Below the pieces are notes generated by a model that did no database searches, was not told the origin of the DNA, and saw nothing but the letters and a program-made list of their open reading frames with translations. 33,994 nucleotides of DNA from JBBIOU01 sp037443205 (GTDB taxonomy: Bacteria > Bacteroidota > Bacteroidia > Flavobacteriales_D > UBA2798): positions 1 to 33,994 of the forward strand of contig JBBIOU010000031.1 in NCBI GenBank assembly GCA_037443205.1. Direction: 5' to 3'. Of the stretch, positions 22,524 to 31,168 are shown piece by piece (position 1 is the stretch's first letter; each line of letters begins with the position of its first letter). The position numbers and the translations under genes were made by a program.

Positions 22524-25367
22524 TTATGCCTCTATGTATTCTTCTATGGGTAAACAAGAACAAACTAAGTTTCTGTCGCCATGAGCGTTATCAACTCTTG
22601 ATACTGCCGGCCAGAATTTATTTTCCTTAACCCAAGGCAATGGATAGGCTGCTTGCTGACGGCTGTAGGCATGATTCCAGTTATCATTAAGTAATTCTTT
22701 AGCTGTATGGGGTGCATTTTTAATCACATTATCATGCGCATCAGCCCGCAATTCTGCTATGGCTTGTATTTCTTTTCTGATTTGTATCAGTGCTTCGCAA
22801 AAGCGATCTAATTCTGCCTTCGATTCACTTTCGGTAGGTTCTACCATTAGTGTATCATGTACCGGAAAAGCTACTGTGGGGGCATGAAAACCAAAATCCA
22901 TCAATCTTTTGGCGATATCGGACACTTCTATATTGGCAGTTTTTTTAAATTCTTTGCAGTCTAATATCATTTCATGAGCTACTCTACCCGATTTTCCGGT
23001 GTATAATATAGGGTAATAGTCTTTTAATATTTCTTTCATATAATTTGCATTTAATATAGCCACTTTCGTAGCTTCTGTTAGGCCTTCGCTACCCAACATT
23101 TTTATGTAGCCATATGAAATCAACAATATTAAGGCGCTGCCAAAGGGCGCTGCCGATACTGCCTGAATAGACTTTTCACCTCCGGTTTTTACGAGCGGAT
23201 GCCCGGGTAAAAAGGGCACCAGATGTTTGGCTACACCAATAGGACCCATACCGGGACCTCCGCCACCATGGGGAATGGCAAATGTTTTGTGCAAGTTTAA
23301 ATGGCAAACATCTGCGCCTATATTTCCAGGACTGGTTAATCCTACCTGTGCGTTCATATTAGCCCCATCCATATACACCTGCCCTCCGTATTCATGTATG
23401 ATTTTGGTTATTTTTTTTATCCCTTCTTCAAAAACACCATGTGTGGATGGATAGGTAACCATCAGGCAAGACAAATTATTTTTATGAGCTTCGGCTTTTT
23501 GTTTTAAATCTTTTATGTCTATGTTTCCCGACTCATCACATTTTACAACTACTATCTGCATGCCGGCCATGGCTGCTGATGCGGGATTAGTACCATGTGC
23601 CGATGAAGGTATCAAGGCTACATTTCGGTGGGCTTCACCGTTAGCGATATGATAGGCACGTATAACCATCAAACCGGTGTATTCGCCTTGAGCGCCTGAG
23701 TTAGGCTGAAAGCTCATCGCAGCAAATCCGGTAATGTCGCATAAGTATTTATTTAATTCTTTAATTATCTGTAAATAGCCTTTTACCTGATCCCGGGGAA
23801 CAAACGGATGTATATTGGCAAATTCGGGCCATGTAATGGGCATCAGTTCGGCCGCAGCATTTAACTTCATGGTGCATGAGCCTAATGAAATCATAGAATG
23901 CGTTAGCGACAAATCTTTATTTTCTAAACGTTTGATGTAACGCATCATTTCGCTTTCGCTGTGATAGGAATTAAATACCGGATGCGTAAGATAATTTGTT
24001 TTACGGGCTAAAGTTGAAGAAGAAATTACATCAGATTGGTAAATGCCGGAATAATTCACTCCAAACAAACTCAATATCAAAGCCAGGTCTTCTTCATCTG
24101 TTGTTTCATCTAGGGATATAGCTATGTGTTTATCGTCTGTTTTTCTGAAGTTAATTTTATTTTTTTCTGCTTTGGCAATTATTTGATCGGCATCGCAGGC
24201 AATGGTTAGGGTATCAAAATACAATTGATTGACAACTTTTATACCGGCATTGCTTAATGCTTTAGCCAAGGTAAAAGTTTGGTTGTGTATATTTTGTGCA
24301 ATACCTTTAATGCCTGTTGGTCCATGATATACAGCATACATACCGGCCATAATTGCCAATAAGGCCTGGGCTGTACAAATATTAGAAGTTGCTTTTTCTC
24401 TGCGAATATGCTGCTCGCGTGTTTGCAATGCCATCCGAAGAGCAGGACTTCCGTGTGCATCTACGGAAACCCCAATGATTCTTCCCGGAAAAATTCTTTT
24501 GTATTCGTCTTTTGCCGCAAAAAATGCTGCATGTGGACCACCATAACCCATAGGAACGCCAAAGCGTTGGGTACTGCCAACAACCACATCTGCCCCCCAC
24601 TCTCCCGGTGGAGTAAGCAGGGCCAAAGATAAAATATCAGCCGCTACGGCTATAGCTATTTGCTTACTTTTAGCAGTTTGGGTAAATGTACTGTAATCAT
24701 ACACTTCGCCATTTACTGAAGGATATTGCAGCAAACAGCCAAAAAATGATTCAGTTAATTTAGTTTCTTTCCAGTTGCCCACAACTACTTCTATTCCTAT
24801 GGGCAACGACCTGGTTTGCAATACCTCTATGGTTTGCGGATAACATTCGTCTGATACAAAAAACTTAACCGAATTATTTTTTACTTGTTCTCTGCTTCGG
24901 TTGTTAAACAGCATGGTCATGGCTTCGGCTGCCGCTGTTGCTTCGTCTAATAAAGAAGCATTGGCTATGGGCATACCGGTTAAATCAATAACCATGGTCT
25001 GAAAATTAAGTAAAGCTTCTAATCTGCCTTGGGCTATCTCTGCCTGATAAGGAGTGTATGCAGTGTACCATCCGGGGTTTTCTAAAATATTACGTTGAAT
25101 GACCGGTGGGGTAAATGTGCCATAATATCCTAAACCTAAATAGCTTTTATACACTTTATTTTTTGTCGCAATGTTTCGTATGTGTTTTAAATATTGCTGT
25201 TCGCTGAGTGCTTTTCCTGTTTTAAGTGGCTTTTTTAAGCGTATATTTTGCGGTACAGTTTGCCCGATAAGCTCATCAATACTACTTAAGTTGAGTTTAG
25301 ACAGCATTTGCTTTTTTTCGTTTTCGGAAGGACCGGTGTGCCGGTTTACAAAATTATCAGCATACAT
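22524..25367 (-). CDS. gcvP: Glycine dehydrogenase (aminomethyl-transferring), P protein
   Basis: This 947-residue protein is the full-length homodimeric form. The N-terminal half opens FVNRHTGPSENEKKQML and contains YLGLGYYGTFTPPVIQRNI. The C-terminal half has SLGSCTMKLNAAAELMPITWPEF, QPNSGAQGEYTGL and NLHKTFAIPHGGGGPGMGPIG, whose Lys (about residue 690) binds PLP. The P protein decarboxylates glycine and passes the aminomethyl group to lipoyl-GcvH; GcvT, GcvH and Lpd are not in this window. The start is set at 25367 (MYADNFVNRH) because the -7 box TATCTTTG at 25392-25399 overlaps the longer frame's beginning. No glycine-riboswitch-like leader fits in the 106-base divergent gap. Confidence 0.97.
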   Translation of the reverse strand: MYADNFVNRHTGPSENEKKQMLSKLNLSSIDELIGQTVPQNIRLKKPLKTGKALSEQQYLKHIRNIATKNKVYKSYLGLGYYGTFTPPVIQRNILENPGWYTAYTPYQAEIAQGRLEALLNFQTMVIDLTGMPIANASLLDEATAAAEAMTMLFNNRSREQVKNNSVKFFVSDECYPQTIEVLQTRSLPIGIEVVVGNWKETKLTESFFGCLLQYPSVNGEVYDYSTFTQTAKSKQIAIAVAADILSLALLTPPGEWGADVVVGSTQRFGVPMGYGGPHAAFFAAKDEYKRIFPGRIIGVSVDAHGSPALRMALQTREQHIRREKATSNICTAQALLAIMAGMYAVYHGPTGIKGIAQNIHNQTFTLAKALSNAGIKVVNQLYFDTLTIACDADQIIAKAEKNKINFRKTDDKHIAISLDETTDEEDLALILSLFGVNYSGIYQSDVISSSTLARKTNYLTHPVFNSYHSESEMMRYIKRLENKDLSLTHSMISLGSCTMKLNAAAELMPITWPEFANIHPFVPRDQVKGYLQIIKELNKYLCDITGFAAMSFQPNSGAQGEYTGLMVIRAYHIANGEAHRNVALIPSSAHGTNPASAAMAGMQIVVVKCDESGNIDIKDLKQKAEAHKNNLSCLMVTYPSTHGVFEEGIKKITKIIHEYGGQVYMDGANMNAQVGLTSPGNIGADVCHLNLHKTFAIPHGGGGPGMGPIGVAKHLVPFLPGHPLVKTGGEKSIQAVSAAPFGSALILLISYGYIKMLGSEGLTEATKVAILNANYMKEILKDYYPILYTGKSGRVAHEMILDCKEFKKTANIEVSDIAKRLMDFGFHAPTVAFPVHDTLMVEPTESESKAELDRFCEALIQIRKEIQAIAELRADAHDNVIKNAPHTAKELLNDNWNHAYSRQQAAYPLPWVKENKFWPAVSRVDNAHGDRNLVCSCLPIEEYIEA

Positions 25368-25391
25368 AGATAAAATTATTTTTAAGGTGTG

Positions 25392-25399
25392 CAAAGATA
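25392..25399 (-). promoter_or_regulatory. -7 box (TATCTTTG) for gcvP
   Basis: It is an exact TAnnTTTG match on the minus strand, 24 bases before ATG 25367. The sequence is identical to the box ahead of the proline dehydrogenase gene. Confidence 0.6.
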
Positions 25400-25473
25400 T
25401 TGAGTTTTATGGCAAGCCATTGAATATTTTTAAACAACTTGTTTATTTTATTTGTGTATTTTTACAACAAATT

Positions 25474-26133
25474 ATGTTTTTAAACAAATTATTTATATAT
25501 ATTGTTTACCTGCTTTTTACTAATGTATTAAGCGCACAAGACAAACTGGTTTTGCTCAACGGCAGGATTTTGGAAGGAAAAGTAACCGACTTAAATGATG
25601 GAATAATTACCTTTCAATATAAAAAGAAAAAATCTTTTGCACAAGAATTAATAGAACAATACAGGGTTTACTCAATTATAGACTCAAGCGGTAAAGAAAA
25701 AATTGTATATATACAGGACTCGTTGGTAGGTAACGTGATGAATGTAGCCGACATGGGTTTTTTTATTGCCGGTGAAATGGATGCGCGGAAAAATTTTAAC
25801 CCCGTGGTTTCAAACTGGATTGGATTTGCCTATGGCCTGGGAATTGTAACCTACGATACTTACGACAAAGATTTTGGCGGACTGTTTAAAGCTAATTCTC
25901 CCACTATATTGGTGTTTGTACCTACTTTTACTTATTTTCTTTTTGCTTCCATACCAAGAATTACCATCAATGTACGTGAAGTGACCCATAAACCTAATTT
26001 ATTACAGGATGCTTACATAGAAGGTTTTGCGCGTATCGGTAAAATTAAACGCAGAATGGGAGGAATAAAATTTTCATTGGGCGGAACTTTATTAGGATTA
26101 GGAACCTGGGCAATTGTAAAAAACATTAAATAA
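25474..26133 (+). CDS. Small secreted/membrane protein of unknown function
   Basis: It has 219 residues from ATG 25474. A longer open frame extends 101 codons upstream but runs antisense through gcvP. A signal peptide (LFIYIVYLLFTNVLSAQ) is followed by a short beta module, KLVLLNGRILEGKVTDLNDGIITFQYKKKK. This is the pattern of proteins that begin with 'the stored response to an element given in KLxLxxG'. Later come GFFIAGEMDARKNF and two hydrophobic stretches (ANSPTILVFVPTFTYFLFASIP and LGGTLLGLGTWAIV), so it may sit in a membrane. GEMDAR-type proteins recur in Bacteroidota without known function. It is two bases from the UbiA-like gene and divergent from gcvP. Confidence 0.75.
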   Translation: MFLNKLFIYIVYLLFTNVLSAQDKLVLLNGRILEGKVTDLNDGIITFQYKKKKSFAQELIEQYRVYSIIDSSGKEKIVYIQDSLVGNVMNVADMGFFIAGEMDARKNFNPVVSNWIGFAYGLGIVTYDTYDKDFGGLFKANSPTILVFVPTFTYFLFASIPRITINVREVTHKPNLLQDAYIEGFARIGKIKRRMGGIKFSLGGTLLGLGTWAIVKNIK

Positions 26134-26135
26134 TT

Positions 26136-26903
26136 TTGTTTGTAATTGCATATATCTTTCGCAAGCATATTTTTACTTCTTTTTGTGCTGCTGCATGGAC
26201 TTTTAGCTTAAATTTTAAACACATTGATACAAATCAAAAATTTTTTCCATTATATATTGTAATGGTTTTTGCTGCTGTATGGTTGGCATATAATTATCAA
26301 TACACCACACATTTAAGTAAACATAAATCCAATTATATTTTATTGCTTGTAGGTATATTACTCGCTGGCTCTTATTATCCCTTAAAACGACTATCGGCTA
26401 ATTACCGCACAGAGATATTTTTTAATCTTGTTTATGCTGCTGTGGTTTTTTGTATATTAATTGCGCTTTCATACAAAATGTATTTAAGAAAAATCCCTTA
26501 TCTGAAGGCACCGCTAATTGCAATTTGCTGGACCATGGTTTGCAAAGTAATACCGGAACTTATTTTTTCTGAACACACACATATTTTAGTTATTATTGAA
26601 GTGTTTTTAATTACATTATGTATCTGCATTCTTTTTGATTTAAAACACAAAAACTACGACACCGGCAAAATTAAAACGCTTGCTACGCTTTTAGGAAATC
26701 ATTATACAATTGCTGTTTGTATGTTAATTTTATCTGGTGCCGGTTATATAAGTATTATGTTATGCCAAACAAATCTAATGTTATTGTTTTACGCCTGCGG
26801 AATTGCTGCAATTATTTCTTTCAATCAATTCAAAAATACTTATTTGTTTCAGTTTATATACGAAGGCATATTAATGCTTCACGGAGTGTTAATATTAATC
26901 TAA
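26136..26903 (+). CDS. UbiA-like polytopic membrane protein
   Basis: This 255-residue protein has about seven hydrophobic helices. Near residue 170-187 it contains DLKHKNYDTGKIKTLATLLG, which matches the second Asp motif and following loop of UbiA-type prenyltransferases. At the place of the first motif (NDxxDxxxD) it has only NYQYTTHLSKHK, without aspartates, so normal prenyl-diphosphate chemistry may be lost or altered. The start is uncertain: TTG 26136 gives the frame used here, and the next Met is about 42 codons inside. It overlaps the end of hemL by nine bases at the 3' ends. It is probably co-transcribed with the preceding small secreted protein. Confidence 0.65.
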   Translation: MFVIAYIFRKHIFTSFCAAAWTFSLNFKHIDTNQKFFPLYIVMVFAAVWLAYNYQYTTHLSKHKSNYILLLVGILLAGSYYPLKRLSANYRTEIFFNLVYAAVVFCILIALSYKMYLRKIPYLKAPLIAICWTMVCKVIPELIFSEHTHILVIIEVFLITLCICILFDLKHKNYDTGKIKTLATLLGNHYTIAVCMLILSGAGYISIMLCQTNLMLLFYACGIAAIISFNQFKNTYLFQFIYEGILMLHGVLILI

Positions 26904-28193
26904 ATCTAACTTATAATTAATAATCTCTGCCATGATTGTTGCTGTATAAGTTAGTTGTTCGTATGTATGTGCCGCACTAATAAACCCTACTTCGTATCCC
27001 GATGGTCCCAGATATATTCCTTTTTCGAGAAGCTCTTTGTGCAATATTTTAAAATATTTCATGCTATCGGCTTGTATATCTTGTGCTGTTCTGATATGAT
27101 TTTTATCTGAAAATGCCATCCAGAAAATACTGGCTATTTGAAACAATTTAAAATTTTTAATTTCGGGTTTAATACGATTTAATAAAGTATTCACAAAAAA
27201 ATTGGTTTTAGCTTCAAGATTTGCGTAAAAATCAGTTTCTAAACACGCTTTTAATTGCGCGATTCCCGCAGCCATAGCAACCGGATTACCACTTAAGGTT
27301 CCGGCCTGATAAACATCCCCTTCGGGCGATATGCATTTCATAATTTCTGCCGATGCACCATAAGCGCCCACCGGTAAACCGCCTCCGATTATTTTTCCAT
27401 AAGTAATAATATCGGGTTGTATATCGTAATAACCTGCCGCCCCGCTAAATCCTATCCTAAAGCCGTTGATTACTTCATCAAAAATTAAGAGTGTGTTATT
27501 TTGCGAGCATATTTCGCGCAAAAAAATTAAAAACTCTTTGCGCTGCAACAGCAATCCATTGTTTGCCGGAACAGGCTCTATGATTACACAAGCTATTTCG
27601 TTTTTAAATTTTTCGAACGCTTCTGCAACTGCCTGTTCGTTATCAAGCGAAACAACAATGGTTTCATTAACAAAACTTTCGGGTACTCCGGCAGATGAAG
27701 TATTACCAAATGTTACCAATCCTGAGCCTGCCTTCACTAATAATGCATCTACATGCCCATGATAACAACCTTCAAATTTTAATATTTTATTTTTTCGGGT
27801 ATAGCCACGCGCCAATCTGATAGCGCTCATTACCGCTTCGGTCCCTGAACTTACAAATCGTATCTTTTCAATATATTTGTTATTTGTAAGAATCAGTTCT
27901 GCCAGTTCATTTTCTAATGCAGTAGGAGCGCCAAAACTACTGCCTTTTTCAACGGTATTTTTTATAGCATTAACAACTCTGTCATCTGCATGACCCAGTA
28001 TAAGCGGCCCCCAGGAACAACAATAATCTATATATTCATTTCCATCCGCATCCCAAATTATACTACCTTTTCCTCTGTCAATAAACAAAGGTGTGCCGCC
28101 TACCGACCGAAACGCTCGTACCGGGCTGTTTACACCCCCCGGAAAATATGTCTTTGCTTTTTCAAACAGTTGTTCTGATTTTTCTCTTTTCAT
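26895..28193 (-). CDS. hemL: Glutamate-1-semialdehyde 2,1-aminomutase
   Basis: This 432-residue PLP enzyme converts glutamate-1-semialdehyde to 5-aminolevulinate for tetrapyrrole synthesis by the C5 pathway. It shows YFPGGVNSPVRAF at the N-terminus, FVSSGTEAVMSAIRLARGYT, GCYHGHVDALLVKAGSG, IIEPVPANNG and FDEVINGFRIGF. TYGKIIGGGLPVGAYG follows, with the PLP Lys at about 264, then YQAGTLSGNPVAMAAG. ATG 28193 (MKREKSEQLF) is chosen over an ATG five codons earlier because relatives begin there and the TACATTTG box at 28213-28220 is so close to the earlier one. Its 3' end overlaps the convergent UbiA-like gene by nine bases. Confidence 0.96.
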   Translation of the reverse strand: MKREKSEQLFEKAKTYFPGGVNSPVRAFRSVGGTPLFIDRGKGSIIWDADGNEYIDYCCSWGPLILGHADDRVVNAIKNTVEKGSSFGAPTALENELAELILTNNKYIEKIRFVSSGTEAVMSAIRLARGYTRKNKILKFEGCYHGHVDALLVKAGSGLVTFGNTSSAGVPESFVNETIVVSLDNEQAVAEAFEKFKNEIACVIIEPVPANNGLLLQRKEFLIFLREICSQNNTLLIFDEVINGFRIGFSGAAGYYDIQPDIITYGKIIGGGLPVGAYGASAEIMKCISPEGDVYQAGTLSGNPVAMAAGIAQLKACLETDFYANLEAKTNFFVNTLLNRIKPEIKNFKLFQIASIFWMAFSDKNHIRTAQDIQADSMKYFKILHKELLEKGIYLGPSGYEVGFISAAHTYEQLTYTATIMAEIINYKLDLD

Positions 28194-28212
28194 GTAAAAT
28201 ATGTTCAATATG

Positions 28213-28220
28213 CAAATGTA
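28213..28220 (-). promoter_or_regulatory. -7 box (TACATTTG) for hemL
   Basis: It is an exact TAnnTTTG match on the minus strand, 19 bases before ATG 28193, with a TTG 17 bases upstream as candidate -33 element. Confidence 0.6.
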
Positions 28221-28258
28221 GCGTTATAATTCTATACCAATTAAAAAGCTGATCAATA

Positions 28259-28735
28259 TCATTTCCGTAAAATCTCCTCAAGCAATTCAAAAACCAATTC
28301 CGGTTCATATCCTTTATTGATAACATAACGCGCTGCTTTTTGTTTTTTTATTTGTGTGTTTTTTTCGTTTTTCAGTAGTTTGATTTTTTTTAGTAATAAA
28401 TCTTTTAGTGTTTTTTTATAGTCTTCATCATCAATACTGTTTATTGCTTTATCAACAAGATATGCGGAAGTATTTTTTTGTTTTAAACCTTGTAATATTT
28501 TTTTTTTGCCCCATTTTTTAATATTAAAATGTCCGGATACATAGCTTTCTGCAAAACGCTCTTCGTTCAGATAATTATTGTTTATCAATTCTGCAATGAT
28601 GTTTTCAACTTCGTTTTTATAAAGTCCATAAGCATAGAGTTTATCGCGCACTTCCTGGTGACTGCGCTCGCGGTATGCGCAATAATTCATCATTTTTAAT
28701 AAAGCCTGCCGGGGGGTATATTTTTTGGTTTGCAT
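28259..28735 (-). CDS. recX: Regulatory protein RecX
   Basis: This 158-residue protein is all helical, with the three RecX repeats. These are ALLKMMNYCAYRERSHQEVRDKL, ENIIAELINNNYLNEERFAESYV then KKWGKKKILQGLKQKN, and a C-terminal ARYVINKGYEPELVFELLEE. RecX caps or inhibits RecA filaments in the cytoplasm. RecA is not encoded nearby, which is common. The ATG at 28735 is used, one codon inside a TTG. A TATTTTTG box lies directly upstream, and hemL begins 65 bases downstream with its own promoter. Confidence 0.9.
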   Translation of the reverse strand: MQTKKYTPRQALLKMMNYCAYRERSHQEVRDKLYAYGLYKNEVENIIAELINNNYLNEERFAESYVSGHFNIKKWGKKKILQGLKQKNTSAYLVDKAINSIDDEDYKKTLKDLLLKKIKLLKNEKNTQIKKQKAARYVINKGYEPELVFELLEEILRK

Positions 28736-28740
28736 CAAAA

Positions 28741-28748
28741 CAAAAATA
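28741..28748 (-). promoter_or_regulatory. -7 box (TATTTTTG) for recX
   Basis: It is an exact TAnnTTTG match on the minus strand only five bases before ATG 28735. This would give an almost leaderless message; the A/T-rich context makes a chance match possible. Confidence 0.4.
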
Positions 28749-28804
28749 GTTCATCCTGATATAAATTACAATTATTACCTTTACACAAAATCAACACTTC
28801 AGGT

Positions 28805-29587
28805 ATGAGCTATCAAAATATTTTAATAGAAAATAAAAATCAAATCTGTTACATAACTATTAACAGACCCGATAAATTAAATGCATTGAACAAAGCTACT
28901 ATCGAAGAATTAAACAAAGCTTTGGGTACAGCTGATTTTGACAACAACATTCGGGTAATTATTATAACCGGCAGCGGAGAAAAAGCTTTTGTAGCCGGTG
29001 CAGACATTTCGGAGTTTGCACACTTTGCCGTTGAAGAAGGCAAAAAACTAAGTAAAGAAGGGCACGATTTACTGTTTAATTTTATTGAAAATATGAATAC
29101 GCCTGTGATAGCTGCCGTAAATGGTTTTGCTTTGGGCGGAGGCTTAGAGTTAGCCATGAGTTGCCACATACGCGTTGCTTCAGAAAATGCAAAAATGGGT
29201 TTACCCGAAGTATCGTTGGGAGTTATTCCCGGATACGGAGGCACACAACGTTTAGCTCAACTCGTGGGTAAAGGTCGTGCGTTTGAAATGATTTTTACTG
29301 CGGGTATGATTAATGCCGCAACAGCCGAAAAATTCGGATTGATAAATTATGTGGTTCCGCAAAACGAACTAATAGCTAAATGCGAAGAAATAGCCCAAAA
29401 AATAATAAAAAACTCTCCCTCGGCCATAGGGGCTGCCATACGCTCGGTAAATGCCGGCTTTCAGGATGGTGTAAATGGTTTTGAAACAGAAGTTGAAGAG
29501 TTTGGAAAATGTTTTGGCACAACAGATTTTAAAGAAGGAACCACCGCTTTTTTAGAAAAAAGAAAACCGGAATTTAAAGGAAACTAA
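28805..29587 (+). CDS. Enoyl-CoA hydratase/isomerase family protein (crotonase type)
   Basis: This 260-residue crotonase-fold protein begins with ITINRPDKLNALN. It has the first oxyanion-hole segment EKAFVAGADISEF, the second GFALGGGLELAMSC, and GLPEVSLGVIPGYGGTQRL, which carries the catalytic Glu residues at the expected places of enoyl-CoA hydratase. It probably hydrates short-chain trans-2-enoyl-CoA in beta-oxidation or butyrate-type metabolism. TACCTTTA at 28776-28783 is a near-match -7 box. Only three bases separate it from the flippase gene, an odd functional pairing. Confidence 0.92.
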   Translation: MSYQNILIENKNQICYITINRPDKLNALNKATIEELNKALGTADFDNNIRVIIITGSGEKAFVAGADISEFAHFAVEEGKKLSKEGHDLLFNFIENMNTPVIAAVNGFALGGGLELAMSCHIRVASENAKMGLPEVSLGVIPGYGGTQRLAQLVGKGRAFEMIFTAGMINAATAEKFGLINYVVPQNELIAKCEEIAQKIIKNSPSAIGAAIRSVNAGFQDGVNGFETEVEEFGKCFGTTDFKEGTTAFLEKRKPEFKGN

Positions 29588-29590
29588 TTA

Positions 29591-31096
29591 ATGAGCGCAT
29601 TACGCCAGCTCGCATCACAAACTGCTATATACGGATTAAGCAGCATTATAGGCCGCTTTTTAAACTATCTGCTGGTGCCTCTGCACACCAGTGCAGCAGT
29701 TTTCAGTACCCGGCAATATGGAATTATTACCGAAATGTATGCCTACGTAGCTTTTTTGGTCATACTGCTAACCTATGGTATGGAAACATCCTTTTTCAGA
29801 TTTTACAACAAAGCCGGATTTGATAAAAATAAAGTTTATGCTACCTCTTTAACTACCTTGTTGTGCAGCTCTTCAATATTTATTCTTATCAGTATTCTGT
29901 TTGCGGAACCTCTGGCAAACTGGCTGCGCTATCCCAACCATGCAGAATATGTTATTTGGTTTGCCATTATAGTAGGCTTAGATGCCTGGTCTTCTATTCC
30001 GCTTGCCAAGCTACGTGCTGAAAATAAAGCCATAAAATTTGCTCTGATAAATTTAAGCAACGTTGGCATAAACATTTTGCTTAATCTTTTTTTTCTTGCC
30101 TATTGTATGCCTTTATATAAATCAGGCCAAACAAACCTGCTTATAGAAACATTTTATAATCCCGAAATAGGTGTGGGTTATGTTTTTATAGCTAATCTCA
30201 TTGCCAGTATATTTAAATTTTTATTGTTATCGCCACAGTTGCTGCAAATAAAAGAAGGGGTTAATATTGATATTTTAAAGCAAATGCTGATTTACGGAAT
30301 ACCCTTGCTTTTTGCGGGCTTAGCAGGCATCGTAAACGAAACCATTGACCGCCTTATGCTTAAACAAATGCTTTTTGATTTGCGCGGAGAAAAAACAACC
30401 ATGAGCCTGATTGGAATTTATGGCGGTGTTTATAAAATATCCATCATCATTACATTATTTATACAAGCCTTTCGGTATGCGGCCGAACCTTTCTTTTTTG
30501 CCAAAGAAAAAGAGGCTGATGCCAAGTTTACCTACGCCAAGGTTATGAACTATTTTGTGATAGTTTGTTCGGTTATTTTTTTAGCTGTCATGTTATTTAT
30601 TGATATTATCAAATATTTTACCCCTAATGCCGATTATTGGCAAGCGCTGCATATTGTGCCGGTATTATTATTTGCAAATATTTTTTTGGGCATCTATTAC
30701 AATCAATCCGTGTGGTATAAGCTAAGCGGTAAAACAATGTATGGCGCCTGGCTGCAATTTTTAGGTGCTATTATTACGCTTGTTATAAATTACCTATTCA
30801 TACCCAAATACGATTATACTGCAGCCGCCTGGGCAACATTTATTTGCTATGCATGTATGATGATTGCCTCATATGTTTTAGGACAAAAACATTATCCTAT
30901 ACCTTATTCTGTAATAAGAATAATGCTCTATTTGTTATCTGCCTGTATGCTTTATTATTTGTCGCTGCAAATTACCATCAACCATCTTGCACTATCGTAT
31001 ATACTCAAAGCAATTATATTGATATTTTATATATTTACATTACTCTATATTGAGCATTATTGTAATAAAAAAAACACCTGCTCACCACCTCTGTAG
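29591..31096 (+). CDS. Polysaccharide/oligosaccharide flippase (MATE-like, Wzx type)
   Basis: This 501-residue protein has about 14 hydrophobic helices. The N-terminus SALRQLASQTAIYGLSSIIGRFLNYLLVPL and MLIYGIPLLFAGLAGIVNETIDRLMLKQML in the middle are typical of the polysaccharide biosynthesis/export family. Members flip lipid-linked saccharide units across the inner membrane. Neither glycosyltransferases nor a polymerase are in this window, so the substrate is unknown. It may be a general Bacteroidota housekeeping flippase placed among unrelated genes. It follows the crotonase gene after three bases and precedes metK by 72 bases. Confidence 0.87.
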   Translation: MSALRQLASQTAIYGLSSIIGRFLNYLLVPLHTSAAVFSTRQYGIITEMYAYVAFLVILLTYGMETSFFRFYNKAGFDKNKVYATSLTTLLCSSSIFILISILFAEPLANWLRYPNHAEYVIWFAIIVGLDAWSSIPLAKLRAENKAIKFALINLSNVGINILLNLFFLAYCMPLYKSGQTNLLIETFYNPEIGVGYVFIANLIASIFKFLLLSPQLLQIKEGVNIDILKQMLIYGIPLLFAGLAGIVNETIDRLMLKQMLFDLRGEKTTMSLIGIYGGVYKISIIITLFIQAFRYAAEPFFFAKEKEADAKFTYAKVMNYFVIVCSVIFLAVMLFIDIIKYFTPNADYWQALHIVPVLLFANIFLGIYYNQSVWYKLSGKTMYGAWLQFLGAIITLVINYLFIPKYDYTAAAWATFICYACMMIASYVLGQKHYPIPYSVIRIMLYLLSACMLYYLSLQITINHLALSYILKAIILIFYIFTLLYIEHYCNKKNTCSPPL

Positions 31097-31135
31097 CCAA
31101 TTTTATATTTACATCGTTTGTAAGTTAAAATTTTG

Positions 31136-31143
31136 TAGGTTTG
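31136..31143 (+). promoter_or_regulatory. -7 box (TAGGTTTG) for metK
   Basis: It is an exact TAnnTTTG match 25 bases before ATG 31169, with a TTTG 15 bases upstream as a poor-distance -33 candidate. The leader is too short for a SAM riboswitch. Confidence 0.55.
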
Positions 31144-31168
31144 TCAAAATTTAAAATAAAGAATAACT

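Noticed and set aside
25171..25473. Long N-terminal extension of the small secreted protein
   Set aside because: It lies antisense to the start of gcvP and lacks a plausible domain; ATG 25474 begins a signal peptide.
25368..25473. Glycine riboswitch upstream of gcvP
   Set aside because: The gap is 106 bases and shows no recognisable aptamer; the -7 box leaves a leader too short for one.
27466..27762. 98-residue open frame opposite hemL
   Set aside because: It is an antisense frame across well-conserved HemL motifs; composition is that of a shadow.
28849..29244. 131-residue antisense frame in the enoyl-CoA hydratase gene
   Set aside because: It is a shadow of a strongly conserved gene with no own start signal.
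31097..31168. SAM riboswitch upstream of metK
   Set aside because: Only about 20 bases remain between the -7 box and the ATG, too short for any SAM aptamer.
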